Source: Paracoccus fontiphilus
Lineage (GTDB): Bacteria > Pseudomonadota > Alphaproteobacteria > Rhodobacterales > Rhodobacteraceae
Assembly (NCBI RefSeq): GCF_017356265.1
Contig: NZ_JAFNAW010000008.1
Location: 30,129 to 94,128, forward strand
Direction of reading: 5' to 3'
Length of the DNA stretch: 64,000 bases
Below, in pieces: positions 52,860-60,345 of the stretch; position 1 is the first letter of the stretch; every line of letters starts with the position of its first letter. The position numbers were made by a program, and so were the translations under genes. The notes beneath the pieces are model-generated. The model had not been told where the DNA came from. It did no database searches and worked only from the letters and a program-made list of their open reading frames with translations.

Positions 52860-53650
52860 CCAAGCCGTTCTTGATAAGATGCAAAGCGGGTCGAGACATC
52901 TTGTTCCACGCGCTCCGGCATGTCGTTGCGCCAAGCCCCGCTCTGCCCCCGGTGCAAATGCCCCTCTGAGATCCACCGCTCCACCGGGATGCCTCCACCG
53001 CCTTTCGCACGCGCCATCGCTTTGAAGCAGTGCGCCTGGGCGATTTTCGAGATTGTCTTTGCAGGTATCGTGACCTTCCAGAAGGTCATCATCTTAGCAA
53101 GGCCCTTCTTGGGATCGACTAGGAGATCCTCGAAACGCAGGATCGGGAAGGCGCGGGCAGAAACGAGGTCAAGCCAAGGCTCGAAATCCCCGTGCCCGAA
53201 GCGGGGACTCGCACGCAGAAGTCCCAGCAGATGCTCGAAGTAGAACGCTTCGATGCCTGGGAAGCGCGGAGCATCGTATCCTGCACGCAGGTCGTTGCGC
53301 TGAGTTTCGTTGAACCAGGAGACGACGATGTCCCGGAGGTCCCGTACGAGGACAACGCAGCGGACTTCCGGTGCTGCCAGCTCCGCAAGGCCGTCATAGG
53401 TATGGGCGAAGCTGACCCGTGCTTGTGCTCCCTCTGGTAGCGCCGCAGCTAGCATGGCCGCGACCCACAACGTGCCGGACTTGGGCATACTGTTGATTAG
53501 GAAGCTCCATTCGGCGGGAACTTTGGCGATCGGTCTTGGCTTCATCACGTGTCGCGCAAATTGCGACCCTGAATGAAGATCGAACGGCGGCGGCGAATTG
53601 GCCCCCGTCGCATCGCCGGCATCCAATCGCATTCCATGCGCTTGTGTCAT
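52850..53650 (-). CDS. sulfotransferase-domain protein
   Basis: This 266-residue protein starts at ATG 53650, just after the stop of the membrane-protein gene. PAPS-binding motifs are clear: SMPKSGTLW (about 54-62, 5'-phosphosulfate loop), VRDLRDIVVSW (about 102-112, 3'-phosphate site) and near the end RGQSGAWRNDMP, the RKGxxGDWK-type motif. It should transfer sulfate from PAPS to a hydroxyl or amine. In this operon the acceptor may be the modified peptide, for example a hydroxyl made by the oxygenase; that is inference. Confidence 0.86.
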   Translation of the reverse strand: MTQAHGMRLDAGDATGANSPPPFDLHSGSQFARHVMKPRPIAKVPAEWSFLINSMPKSGTLWVAAMLAAALPEGAQARVSFAHTYDGLAELAAPEVRCVVLVRDLRDIVVSWFNETQRNDLRAGYDAPRFPGIEAFYFEHLLGLLRASPRFGHGDFEPWLDLVSARAFPILRFEDLLVDPKKGLAKMMTFWKVTIPAKTISKIAQAHCFKAMARAKGGGGIPVERWISEGHLHRGQSGAWRNDMPERVEQDVSTRFASYQERLGYA

Positions 53651-53654
53651 CAAC

Positions 53655-54512
53655 CTACGCCGCTGATCCCACGCGCGGGGCACCATCTTCCGCCTCGTCC
53701 ACCATGACAAAACACAGGCCGCGTTCCTTGATAAAGCCCAGATCGTGCTGCAGCGCGCTAAAACCGACGTCGATCGTGGCCATGTCATTCTCCACAGTGA
53801 TGCTGTCGCCGAAGCGACTAATCAGTCGTCGGTACCTCTGGCTCTTGTCGATGCAGATTTTCTCTTCCTTGGCATTCGTGTCGGCAAATTCTCGAAGCTC
53901 CCGAGCCGCTTCTAGAATATGCTCGATCGTCGCCGCAATTCCATATGCAGCCTGAAACCGTAGCCTTTCGAAGTGCTCCCGTGGCGCGTTGCGATGCCCG
54001 AACGGACAGATGACATAGTCGTCGAGCACCGATTGCGGAACCGTGTCAATATGGGGAAGCGCCGGTGCCAATTTTTCTAGTAAGCTCTTCGCAGTTGCAG
54101 CATCTGCTGCGGCAGAGGACAGGGCGTCGGCAATCATGGAAATGTTTGCAATCGCGCTGTCCGAGAGACCCTTCGCGGTGAGACCCACAGCGAGGTCGAA
54201 ACTCGTGCTCTTCTGAACTATGTCGTCGAGCGCCCACTCAATCCCCTGCCTCATATGCAGGTGCCCGTTACGGACAATCAGGTAGTTCGGCAACCCGTGG
54301 GTCATGCTCCAGCTGGTAAGCAGGCAACGTGCGTAGAATTCGAGGCGTGCCGCCGACCAGACCTCGACCTGCTTCTGCCTAGTGATCTTTTTCAAACGAG
54401 GGTCTATGTACCTGTACGCGATCAGCAGTTGCATGGCTGCGATGATCGCGCCCGCGCCCAGCCCGATCATTAGCCCTTCGGCCCATCTCTCCTGAACGAC
54501 TCCCAAGATCAT
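53655..54512 (-). CDS. membrane-anchored hypothetical protein of the RiPP operon
   Basis: This 285-residue protein has one N-terminal membrane helix (about 12-32, GLMIGLGAGAIIAAMQLLIA) and a helical cytoplasmic part. It overlaps the oxygenase gene before it (ATGA) and ends 4 bases before the sulfotransferase start. No transporter motif is visible. It may tether the modification enzymes, confer immunity or act in export; none is proven. Confidence 0.65.
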   Translation of the reverse strand: MILGVVQERWAEGLMIGLGAGAIIAAMQLLIAYRYIDPRLKKITRQKQVEVWSAARLEFYARCLLTSWSMTHGLPNYLIVRNGHLHMRQGIEWALDDIVQKSTSFDLAVGLTAKGLSDSAIANISMIADALSSAAADAATAKSLLEKLAPALPHIDTVPQSVLDDYVICPFGHRNAPREHFERLRFQAAYGIAATIEHILEAARELREFADTNAKEEKICIDKSQRYRRLISRFGDSITVENDMATIDVGFSALQHDLGFIKERGLCFVMVDEAEDGAPRVGSAA

Positions 54513-55120
54513 CGGTCAGATCGCCCATAGCACCCCGTAATCGCAACCACGCTTTCCCCTGGAGCCAAGGCAGGGCGCTCGTGCCAGATCTCCGAGCCGC
54601 GGCCAAGGACGATTGAACCCGCCACGGTGGGGATCGTCAGGCGGGGGTTAGCGACGCTATCGCGCTCCTTGCCATACACATGGAGGACGAGCCCCGTTTC
54701 CTGGCCATCTGGATCAGGCCCGTCAGCCTCTAGATAAACAAGGATTGTGACGGCACATCGTTCCGCCGGAGTGTCAAGATGTGCGCCCAAGTGGGAGTGT
54801 GCGTCGTAGCGCGTTAGGCAACTAATTTCCTCAGAGAGAGAATACTCGCCGCCGAAATGGCGGGTGAGTAGGCCCGTCAAAGCCGGATCGCGCAGGAAGC
54901 CTAGCGCATAGGGCCCCAACGAAGTCAGATGCGCGCGGTATCGCAACTCGCCCTTGGCATCTTCTGCGAGCACGGCGTCCGCAAGCCGCGCTCGTGCCTC
55001 CGCCTGCATCGCCGCCAATGCGGACGGGCTGATGGCCTCCGGGAAGAGCCCAAAGCCGTAGCGAGCGATGCTCCGGGACGCGGCCTGATGATCGATCGAC
55101 GCAAGCACGGAGTTGTTCAT
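54509..55120 (-). CDS. 2OG-Fe(II) oxygenase-like protein
   Basis: This 203-residue protein overlaps the radical SAM gene (ATGA). The fold shows HSHLGAHLDTPAERC (H114 and D116 of the HxD motif), then a beta core (VTILVYLEAD) and the distal histidine in EIWHERPALAPGE (H180), with a basic residue nearby for 2-oxoglutarate. It probably hydroxylates a residue of the peptide. Length is near the minimum for this family. Confidence 0.78.
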   Translation of the reverse strand: MNNSVLASIDHQAASRSIARYGFGLFPEAISPSALAAMQAEARARLADAVLAEDAKGELRYRAHLTSLGPYALGFLRDPALTGLLTRHFGGEYSLSEEISCLTRYDAHSHLGAHLDTPAERCAVTILVYLEADGPDPDGQETGLVLHVYGKERDSVANPRLTIPTVAGSIVLGRGSEIWHERPALAPGESVVAITGCYGRSDR

Positions 55121-56325
55121 ACCGGCAACCCATGGTGCGCGGAGGTCGCGACATGCGCCTCAAGGTCGTCGAGCAATGCGTCGGTCAGCGCCTTGACGTG
55201 GATAACGCATTCCGGCGTCTCAGAACCGTCGAAGTTTCCGTGGCGCGCGAACTTCGTCAGTTCAAATCCTCCAGGGCAAACCCCGAAATAAGGGCAGGCC
55301 GCTGCGCAGGCCGCGCGACTCTGCTCAAAATCGCGTGCTATGATCGCGAGTTTCTGCGATGTGGCAATCTCAAGCAGGGAGGTGTCGCGGATATTACCGA
55401 GCGACATCCCGCCCTCGTAGCGGTTTGGGAACGCATCGGGCGCAAGGCCTGCGTAGAAGCTCGTCACCAACCCGTTCGCGTCAATGTTAAGCGATTGCAG
55501 CGGCGCGGTTGCTTGCGCTTCGTACTCGTCAACACACTCACTACGTGCGGTGAGAATGCGGCGTAGTCCAAGTGTCAGATTCTTTATTTCAAAGTCATAA
55601 CCCCACTCCGTGCGCGACTTGGTCAGTTGGAGGAGCCGTTTGTAGAAACTGCGATACCGCTCACGGTCGGACGCGTTGTAATTCAGCGCGGGGTCTGCTG
55701 AGGCACCGCCATCGGCTAGCACGTTGAAGTGGAAACCTCGGATCTGGCTGCGGCGCTCCCAGAAAAACTCGAAGAAGGCGTCTGGATCGGCGAGCGTCAA
55801 GTTTGTGACGACTGCAATGACTTTCGGTGCGATCCCGTAACTCGCCAGCAGGTCGAACGCTCGGACGACCGCGGCATGGCTCGCCCTCCCGGCCCAGTTT
55901 TTGCGGAATGTGTCATGCATACTGACCGGTCCATCGCAACTGATCCCGAGGTCGAGATGGGAGGCGTGCCGCAAAAAGAAGGCGCACCACGCCTCATCGA
56001 TCAATACACCGTTTGTCTGGATATCGAAGCGTACATCAACATCTTCTCGCTCGCAGGCCATGCGGGTTTGAAGAATGCGGGTGATCGCATCTTCATAGTA
56101 GCCAATTGGGAGTGTTAACGGCTCGCCCGAGTGCCAGATCACAGTCAAAGAGTCGCCAAGGAACGGGCTCTCAAAGATCTCTTGGAAGCTTCGCTCAATC
56201 AGATCTGGCGCCATCTGAATTCGCGTCCGGCGGCTCTCACGGCTTAGATCGCAATAGGTACAATTAAGGTTACAAAAAGGGGTGCCTTGAAGAACCACTA
56301 GGTCGATCCGGTATTCGGAAGGCAC
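55117..56325 (-). CDS. radical SAM/SPASM peptide maturase, GrrM/OscB-like
   Basis: This 402-residue enzyme has GTG start 56325 behind GGAG. The radical SAM cluster motif CNLNCTYC uses C18, C22 and C25. GTPFCNLNCTYCDLSRESRR and the following SPFLGDSLTVIWHSGEPLT closely resemble cyclophane-forming maturases such as GrrM/OscB. The C-terminal SPASM domain has auxiliary cluster cysteines in SECVDEYE, CAAACPYFGVCPGG and ETPECVIH. It should link side chains of the peptide encoded just upstream. Subfamily by eye only. Confidence 0.85.
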   Translation of the reverse strand: MPSEYRIDLVVLQGTPFCNLNCTYCDLSRESRRTRIQMAPDLIERSFQEIFESPFLGDSLTVIWHSGEPLTLPIGYYEDAITRILQTRMACEREDVDVRFDIQTNGVLIDEAWCAFFLRHASHLDLGISCDGPVSMHDTFRKNWAGRASHAAVVRAFDLLASYGIAPKVIAVVTNLTLADPDAFFEFFWERRSQIRGFHFNVLADGGASADPALNYNASDRERYRSFYKRLLQLTKSRTEWGYDFEIKNLTLGLRRILTARSECVDEYEAQATAPLQSLNIDANGLVTSFYAGLAPDAFPNRYEGGMSLGNIRDTSLLEIATSQKLAIIARDFEQSRAACAAACPYFGVCPGGFELTKFARHGNFDGSETPECVIHVKALTDALLDDLEAHVATSAHHGLPV

Positions 56326-56340
56326 AAGCGTCTCCAGATT

Positions 56341-56380
56341 TAAAATGAAAACCGGGATTCAGATGAACCTGCGCCCCGGT
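56341..56380 (-). terminator. terminator-like attenuator between precursor and maturase genes
   Basis: On the minus strand an ACCGGG/CCCGGT stem (arms 56375-56380 and 56351-56356) is followed by TTTCATTTTA. A second hairpin (CGGGAAT/ATTCCCG, arms 56418-56424 and 56390-56396) lies between it and the precursor stop. Partial termination here would make more peptide than enzyme mRNA, as is common in RiPP operons. Confidence 0.6.
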
Positions 56381-56437
56381 AAAGATAATCGGGAATGCGC
56401 ACCGCGACCGGCCTCGAATTCCCGTATTGTCTGACGT

Positions 56438-56590
56438 CTAGCGGCGCATCGCTGGACCCCAGCTGTTTGGGAGAGTGCCGTCGCTCTTCTCGGCGCTTTC
56501 CACGACCACGTGATCGTTAAGGGCACCCTTCTGATGCGCGGCGACAGCATCGGCAATGCGTGCGGAAACGTCTGAGTTATAATGTCTCAT
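56438..56590 (-). CDS. candidate RiPP precursor peptide (50 residues)
   Basis: This short gene starts at ATG 56590 (GGAG 9 bases upstream) and ends at TAG 56438-56440. The first 38 residues look like a leader: helical RIADAVAAHQKGALNDHVVV followed by a charged ESAEKSDG stretch. The C-terminal part is PNSWGPAMRR, with Trp, Pro, Met and two arginines as likely modification sites. Position directly before a radical SAM/SPASM maturase, size and the terminal Arg-Arg next to an arginase-like enzyme support it. The alternative frame over the same bases has no such features. No homologue is known to me. Confidence 0.72.
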   Translation of the reverse strand: MRHYNSDVSARIADAVAAHQKGALNDHVVVESAEKSDGTLPNSWGPAMRR

Positions 56591-56779
56591 TTGTCTGAGC
56601 TCCGGTTTGATGGAATTACTTAATTAGGATGCCACACGCTAATAAAATTTCAACAATGTTTTTTAGGCCGTTTGCGGCGGCTGCACCCCATTGATCTTTT
56701 CGTTGTTGCGGCGCGGTCTGCTGCCTGGATGTCGTGCTGTGAGTTCAAGGGGGAGTCCTGGACGAGGTCATTGTGAGGC

Positions 56780-56950
56780 GATGGTCTGCTTTTACAAAGG
56801 CGCAGGGCATCACGGCATTGATATCCTTGGCCAAGTGGCCATAGGCGCAGGGTTCGATGCTGTTCAGCTGTCAAGTGACACCCACAACGCGCCCGCCGGG
56901 CTGAAAGCTCTCGGCCGCGATCCGCGCCTTTACGGCATCAGCCAGCGTTG
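56780..56950 (-). pseudogene. degenerate IS66-family transposase remnant
   Basis: On the minus strand one frame reads LADAVKARIAAESFQPGGRV, which resembles the start of IS66 TnpA (compare ERARIAAESLIPGMRV in the intact copy at 59.6 kb), and breaks at a stop. Just after it, another frame reads QLNSIEPCAYGHLAKDINAV, weakly like the C-terminal end of IS66 TnpC. This suggests an internally deleted relic. The evidence is modest. Confidence 0.4.
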
Positions 56951-57163
56951 ATTGCCCCGCTGACGCTTCAGAACATCGCATCGGCCGAAAAATACGTTCC
57001 CAGCATCCGCTATGTCCTCTCTCCGTCTGTATTCGCAGTCCTTCTCGCAGGCCCCTCGCACGCAGAGAGCACAGAAACCAATGACCCCGGAGCAGTCGCT
57101 TATTTTGCGCCCTGCGCGTCGTTTTTCGAGGTACTCCTTGACCGAGTTCACCCTGCTGATCAC
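56930..57163 (-). pseudogene. truncated cysteine-rich protein fragment
   Basis: This 77-residue frame contains EYLEKRRAGRKISDC and GFCALCVRGACEKDCEYRRR, a C-x2-C-x4-C-x3-C cluster suited to metal or iron-sulfur binding. The frame runs into the IS66 remnant at its 3' end, so it looks like an N-terminal piece of a longer gene cut by transposition. A loose resemblance to FMN-dependent glutamate-synthase-like proteins is possible but unproven. Confidence 0.35.
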
Positions 57164-57296
57164 ACTGCGAGAGGGCCGGTTGGGCGAAAAAGGACTTACC
57201 CTTCCATTGCCGACGACATCGGCATTTTTTGGATTGCCAAGATCGTCCTAGCTACGCGTGATCACACCGTGAAAATCTTCTATTGGTTCCGGGTCT

Positions 57297-58730
57297 ATGT
57301 TCCTCGACGCTCGCCAAGAACTTGTAGATCTCAATCGCTCGGCTGACCTAGTCATCGTCGGTTCGGGTCATACCGGAATGCTTCTGGCCCAAGAACTGGC
57401 TGACGTTGCGAACGTCCTGATCGTCGAATCCGGAGGCTTCGGCGCGGACGATGAAACCGATGCGCTTAACGCGGGCGACGTTATCGGCCTTCCATATCCT
57501 CTTGCATCCACGCGAACGCGCCAGTTCGGGGGCTCAAGCAACCTGTGGGCAGGCTTTTGCACTCCCTTTGACCGAAATGATTTCGAGCCGCGTTCATGGG
57601 TGCCGTTTAGCGGTTGGCCCTTCTCAGCCGATGAACTTGCTCCATTCATGGAAAGGGCGGCCCTCCAGCTGAACCTTAGCTGCAATATGTTTGATGCCAG
57701 GCAAGCCGCCAACGACGGAGGCTGCGCTCTGCCGCAAGAGATCCTCGGCCGCGCATCTATCTGGCGCTTTGGCGCGCCTACCATGCGTATCAATCAGTCG
57801 GGACTGGCGCGGGCCATGCACGAGAACGTATCGATACTGCTCAATGCCACTGTCGTTGAGATTATAGTCGATGCGGCGGGGAGTGAAGCGCGCCGGCTTT
57901 TGATACGCACGCTCACAGGCCGGCAGGGATCGATTACGGCAAAGCAGATCGTGCTCGCCTGTGGTGGCATCGAGACCGCTCGCCTATTGCTCAATTCCGA
58001 TCGCCAGATGGCGGGAGGTCTTGGCAATTGCCACGACGTGGTCGGCCGCTTTTTCATGGAGCACCCTCATCAGCATGTCGCGACTTTTGCCGTCGACAAG
58101 GAAAAGGATTTGGCCGGATTAGTTTCGCGAGTTCAAAGTGGCCGAGGCGATGAAATAATGTTTAACCTCGGTATCTCGCCCCAAGAGCAAGAGGACCTTC
58201 GTATTCTCAATGCGCGCGCCCACATCTACCGGACACCCACTATGGGCGACGACGAGGCGCCGCAGCTTGGCGTGTTTGCCGAACAAGCGCCAAATCCCGC
58301 CAGTAAGATCATTCTGACCAATCGCTGCGACGCATTAGGTATGCGGCGAATTGCGCTCGATTGGCAATTGACCGACGTGGATTGGCGGACTTTCGAGGAA
58401 ACCGGCGGGGTCCTCGGTGCTGCGCTCGAAGCTGCGGGGTTAGGTTGTCGCCTTCCAGTGCGATGGTCACGGCGGGACGGTGCATCCATCCTACATTCAA
58501 ACCATCACTTGGGAACGGCGCGCATGGCCATCGATCCAACGCTCGGCGTTGTCGACGCCGATGCTCGCTTGCACGGGATCGATAATCTCTACATCATGAG
58601 TGGTGCCATTTTTCCCACGGTGAGTTGGGCGAACCCAACGCTTACGCTACTGGCTCTTACGCTGCGCTTGGCCAAACACCTAAAAGCCAAGTTCATTCCG
58701 CCCGAATTGCAAGCAGGGAGTAATACTTGA
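57297..58730 (+). CDS. GMC-family FAD-dependent oxidoreductase
   Basis: This 477-residue flavoenzyme starts at ATG 57297. The N-terminal FAD-binding motif is DLVIVGSGHTGM (G22, G24, G27), the second FAD contact is FGGSSNLWAGF, and the C-terminal catalytic region has NHHLGTAR (His403/404) and SWANPTLTLLAL (Asn446), the GMC His/Asn pair. Such enzymes oxidise alcohols. It is divergent from the RiPP operon and coupled to the VOC gene; it may act on the same product or belong to a separate pathway. Confidence 0.9.
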   Translation: MFLDARQELVDLNRSADLVIVGSGHTGMLLAQELADVANVLIVESGGFGADDETDALNAGDVIGLPYPLASTRTRQFGGSSNLWAGFCTPFDRNDFEPRSWVPFSGWPFSADELAPFMERAALQLNLSCNMFDARQAANDGGCALPQEILGRASIWRFGAPTMRINQSGLARAMHENVSILLNATVVEIIVDAAGSEARRLLIRTLTGRQGSITAKQIVLACGGIETARLLLNSDRQMAGGLGNCHDVVGRFFMEHPHQHVATFAVDKEKDLAGLVSRVQSGRGDEIMFNLGISPQEQEDLRILNARAHIYRTPTMGDDEAPQLGVFAEQAPNPASKIILTNRCDALGMRRIALDWQLTDVDWRTFEETGGVLGAALEAAGLGCRLPVRWSRRDGASILHSNHHLGTARMAIDPTLGVVDADARLHGIDNLYIMSGAIFPTVSWANPTLTLLALTLRLAKHLKAKFIPPELQAGSNT

Positions 58731-59230
58731 TGGTCGGATACTCTCACGTGGGTCTGGGAACCCACGATATGGAAAAGACAATCTCGTTTTACCGCGATAT
58801 CCTTAATTTCTCGGTAGTCGCTGAGCAAAATGCCACCGTCTTGGGAGGTGGCAGTGTTCGTCTCGTATATTTTGACGTGGGAGACGGTAGCTTCATCGTC
58901 TTTATGCAAGGAACTAATGTGCCGCAGTTGCCGGCCGATTTCGATACAGGAATCAATGGCAAACTCGGTGTACCTCCTGGCATGTATCACTATGCCTTCA
59001 AGGAGTCTTCACTCGACGGCCTGATCGCGCGCCGGGGCCAAATTGAGGATGCCGGCATTCAGGTTTCGGCGCTCATCGATCATGGCTATGCGCAAGCTAT
59101 CTATTGCACAGACCCCAACGGGCTTCAGCTCGAGTTTTGTTGGCAAATGCGCCCCTTTGGCCCGCAAGACTTGAGTCAGTCTTCGGTTGTCACGATCGCC
59201 GATCCAGAAACGGCTAAAAAGTCAGCCTAA
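58730..59230 (+). CDS. VOC-family (glyoxalase/dioxygenase fold) protein
   Basis: This 166-residue protein has ATG 58730 overlapping the GMC stop (TGATG). Possible metal ligands are His6 (YSHVGLG), a histidine in GMYHYAF and the glutamate in LQLEFCW, the usual H...H...E triad of VOC dioxygenases and glyoxalases. It could be an enzyme or a binding/resistance protein. Coupling to the GMC oxidoreductase suggests a shared substrate. Confidence 0.88.
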   Translation: MVGYSHVGLGTHDMEKTISFYRDILNFSVVAEQNATVLGGGSVRLVYFDVGDGSFIVFMQGTNVPQLPADFDTGINGKLGVPPGMYHYAFKESSLDGLIARRGQIEDAGIQVSALIDHGYAQAIYCTDPNGLQLEFCWQMRPFGPQDLSQSSVVTIADPETAKKSA

Positions 59231-59307
59231 GGTCCACGATCCGCATCCCCAGTGTGCCTACGAGATAGGACCACCGATCGGTCCACTTCCGATAGCGTTC
59301 GAAAGAG

Positions 59308-59327
59308 GATCCAGACCGTGTGAAAAC
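59308..59327 (+). repeat. left inverted repeat of the IS1182-like element
   Basis: GATCCAGACCGTGTGAAAAC; its exact reverse complement is at 63485-63504. Confidence 0.85.
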
Positions 59328-59399
59328 CCGGAGGAATTGCAGGGAACTCGGTCCGTTTGTTCTGCTCGTCATCTTGTGCGCTTTTGCGCAGCATTTCGT

Positions 59400-59407
59400 G
59401 CTTAGTT
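59400..59407 (+). repeat. left target-site duplication of the IS66
   Basis: GCTTAGTT, identical to 61929-61936; 8 bases is the duplication size of IS66 elements. Confidence 0.9.
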
Positions 59408-59507
59408 GTAAGCGCGACACCGATCCCCTCCTGCCATTGCTAAGCTGAACCGGCCATTGTCGGCGTGTGTCGGTTTAGGGGTTTGGGATTTGGCAAGAGG
59501 CAAAGAA

Positions 59508-59924
59508 GTGGGCGTCCATTTGGACGGCTCCTGCAATGGTTCGGTTTCCCGGCTGGAGATGATCGAGGGACCGAGTGGTCGGCGGCAGCGAACAGAGGCG
59601 GAGCGGGCGCGGATCGCGGCAGAAAGCCTGATCCCGGGGATGCGGGTGGCCGACATCGCCCGCAAACACGGCACGACACGTTGGCAGATTTATAATTGGC
59701 GCAACAAGCTGCGGATCGGGCACTTGATGGTGCCCGAGAGCGTAGCGTCCCTGCCGATGTTTGCGGAACTGGTTGCCGAGAGCGGTGCTGCGCCTGTGCC
59801 GCCGCCCCGCGCTCCCTCGGAGGTGGAGATCGTGGTCGGCGATGTCGTGATCCGCGCCAGTGCCGGTGCAGATGAAGTCCACTTGACGCGGGCGATCCGC
59901 GCGGCTCGGGCAGCAATGTCATGA
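59508..59924 (+). CDS. tnpA: IS66 TnpA accessory protein
   Basis: This 138-residue protein has a probable GTG start at 59508 (site AAGAGG). The HTH region is AERARIAAESLIPGMRVADI followed by ARKHGTTRWQIYNWRNKL, and the C terminus EIVVGDVVIRASAGAD fits IS66 TnpA. It is needed with TnpB for transposition. It overlaps tnpB by 4 bases (ATGA). A later ATG at 59559 is an alternative start. Confidence 0.88.
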   Translation: MGVHLDGSCNGSVSRLEMIEGPSGRRQRTEAERARIAAESLIPGMRVADIARKHGTTRWQIYNWRNKLRIGHLMVPESVASLPMFAELVAESGAAPVPPPRAPSEVEIVVGDVVIRASAGADEVHLTRAIRAARAAMS

Positions 59925-60277
59925 TGCTGGGTCAAGGCGGGCCAGTGAAGGTCTTTGTGGCGACGCGGCCGGTCGACTTCCGCAAGGGTATCGACGGCCT
60001 GGCCCTGGCAGTCCAGGAGATGTTCGGGTTGGATCCCTTTTGCGGGGCGGTCTTTGTGTTCCGGGCCAAGCGCGCCGACCGGATCAAGCTTCTGGTCTGG
60101 GATCAGACCGGCATGGTGCTGGTTCACAAGCGGCTGGAAGGCGGCAAGTTCGTCTGGCCGCAGGTGCGGGACGGGGTGATGCGGATGTCGTCCGCACAGA
60201 TGGCTGCGTTGTTCGAGGGCTTGGACTGGCGCCTTGTCCGACCCGAGCGAGCGCGGCGCCCTTTGACAGCGGGCTGA
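59921..60277 (+). CDS. tnpB: IS66 TnpB accessory protein
   Basis: This 118-residue IS66 Orf2 protein has VFVATRPVDFRKGIDGLALA, VFVFRAKRADRIKLLVWDQT and GMVLVHKRLEGGKFVWP, all typical. Its biochemical role is unknown but it is essential in studied elements. It is complete, with the usual size. Confidence 0.94.
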   Translation: MMLGQGGPVKVFVATRPVDFRKGIDGLALAVQEMFGLDPFCGAVFVFRAKRADRIKLLVWDQTGMVLVHKRLEGGKFVWPQVRDGVMRMSSAQMAALFEGLDWRLVRPERARRPLTAG

Positions 60278-60345
60278 TCGGTCGAACGCTTGGGAATGCC
60301 TGTTTTTGCTGGCTGCAAGGGATAATCCGTGATTCACTTCGAGCC

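Larger units (their letters stand above)
56591..57296. other. junction between the RiPP operon and the GMC gene: remnants and promoters
   Basis: About 700 bases separate the divergent operons. They should hold the promoter of the precursor operon (AT-rich 56600-56680, e.g. AATTACTTAATTAGG) and the promoter of the GMC/VOC pair. Decayed transposase pieces and a truncated cysteine-rich frame are listed separately. No other gene is recognised. Confidence 0.45.

Noticed and set aside
56948..57346. Plus-strand frame of about 130 codons before the GMC gene
   Set aside because: It overlaps the GMC start out of frame, has a rare start codon and no recognisable content.
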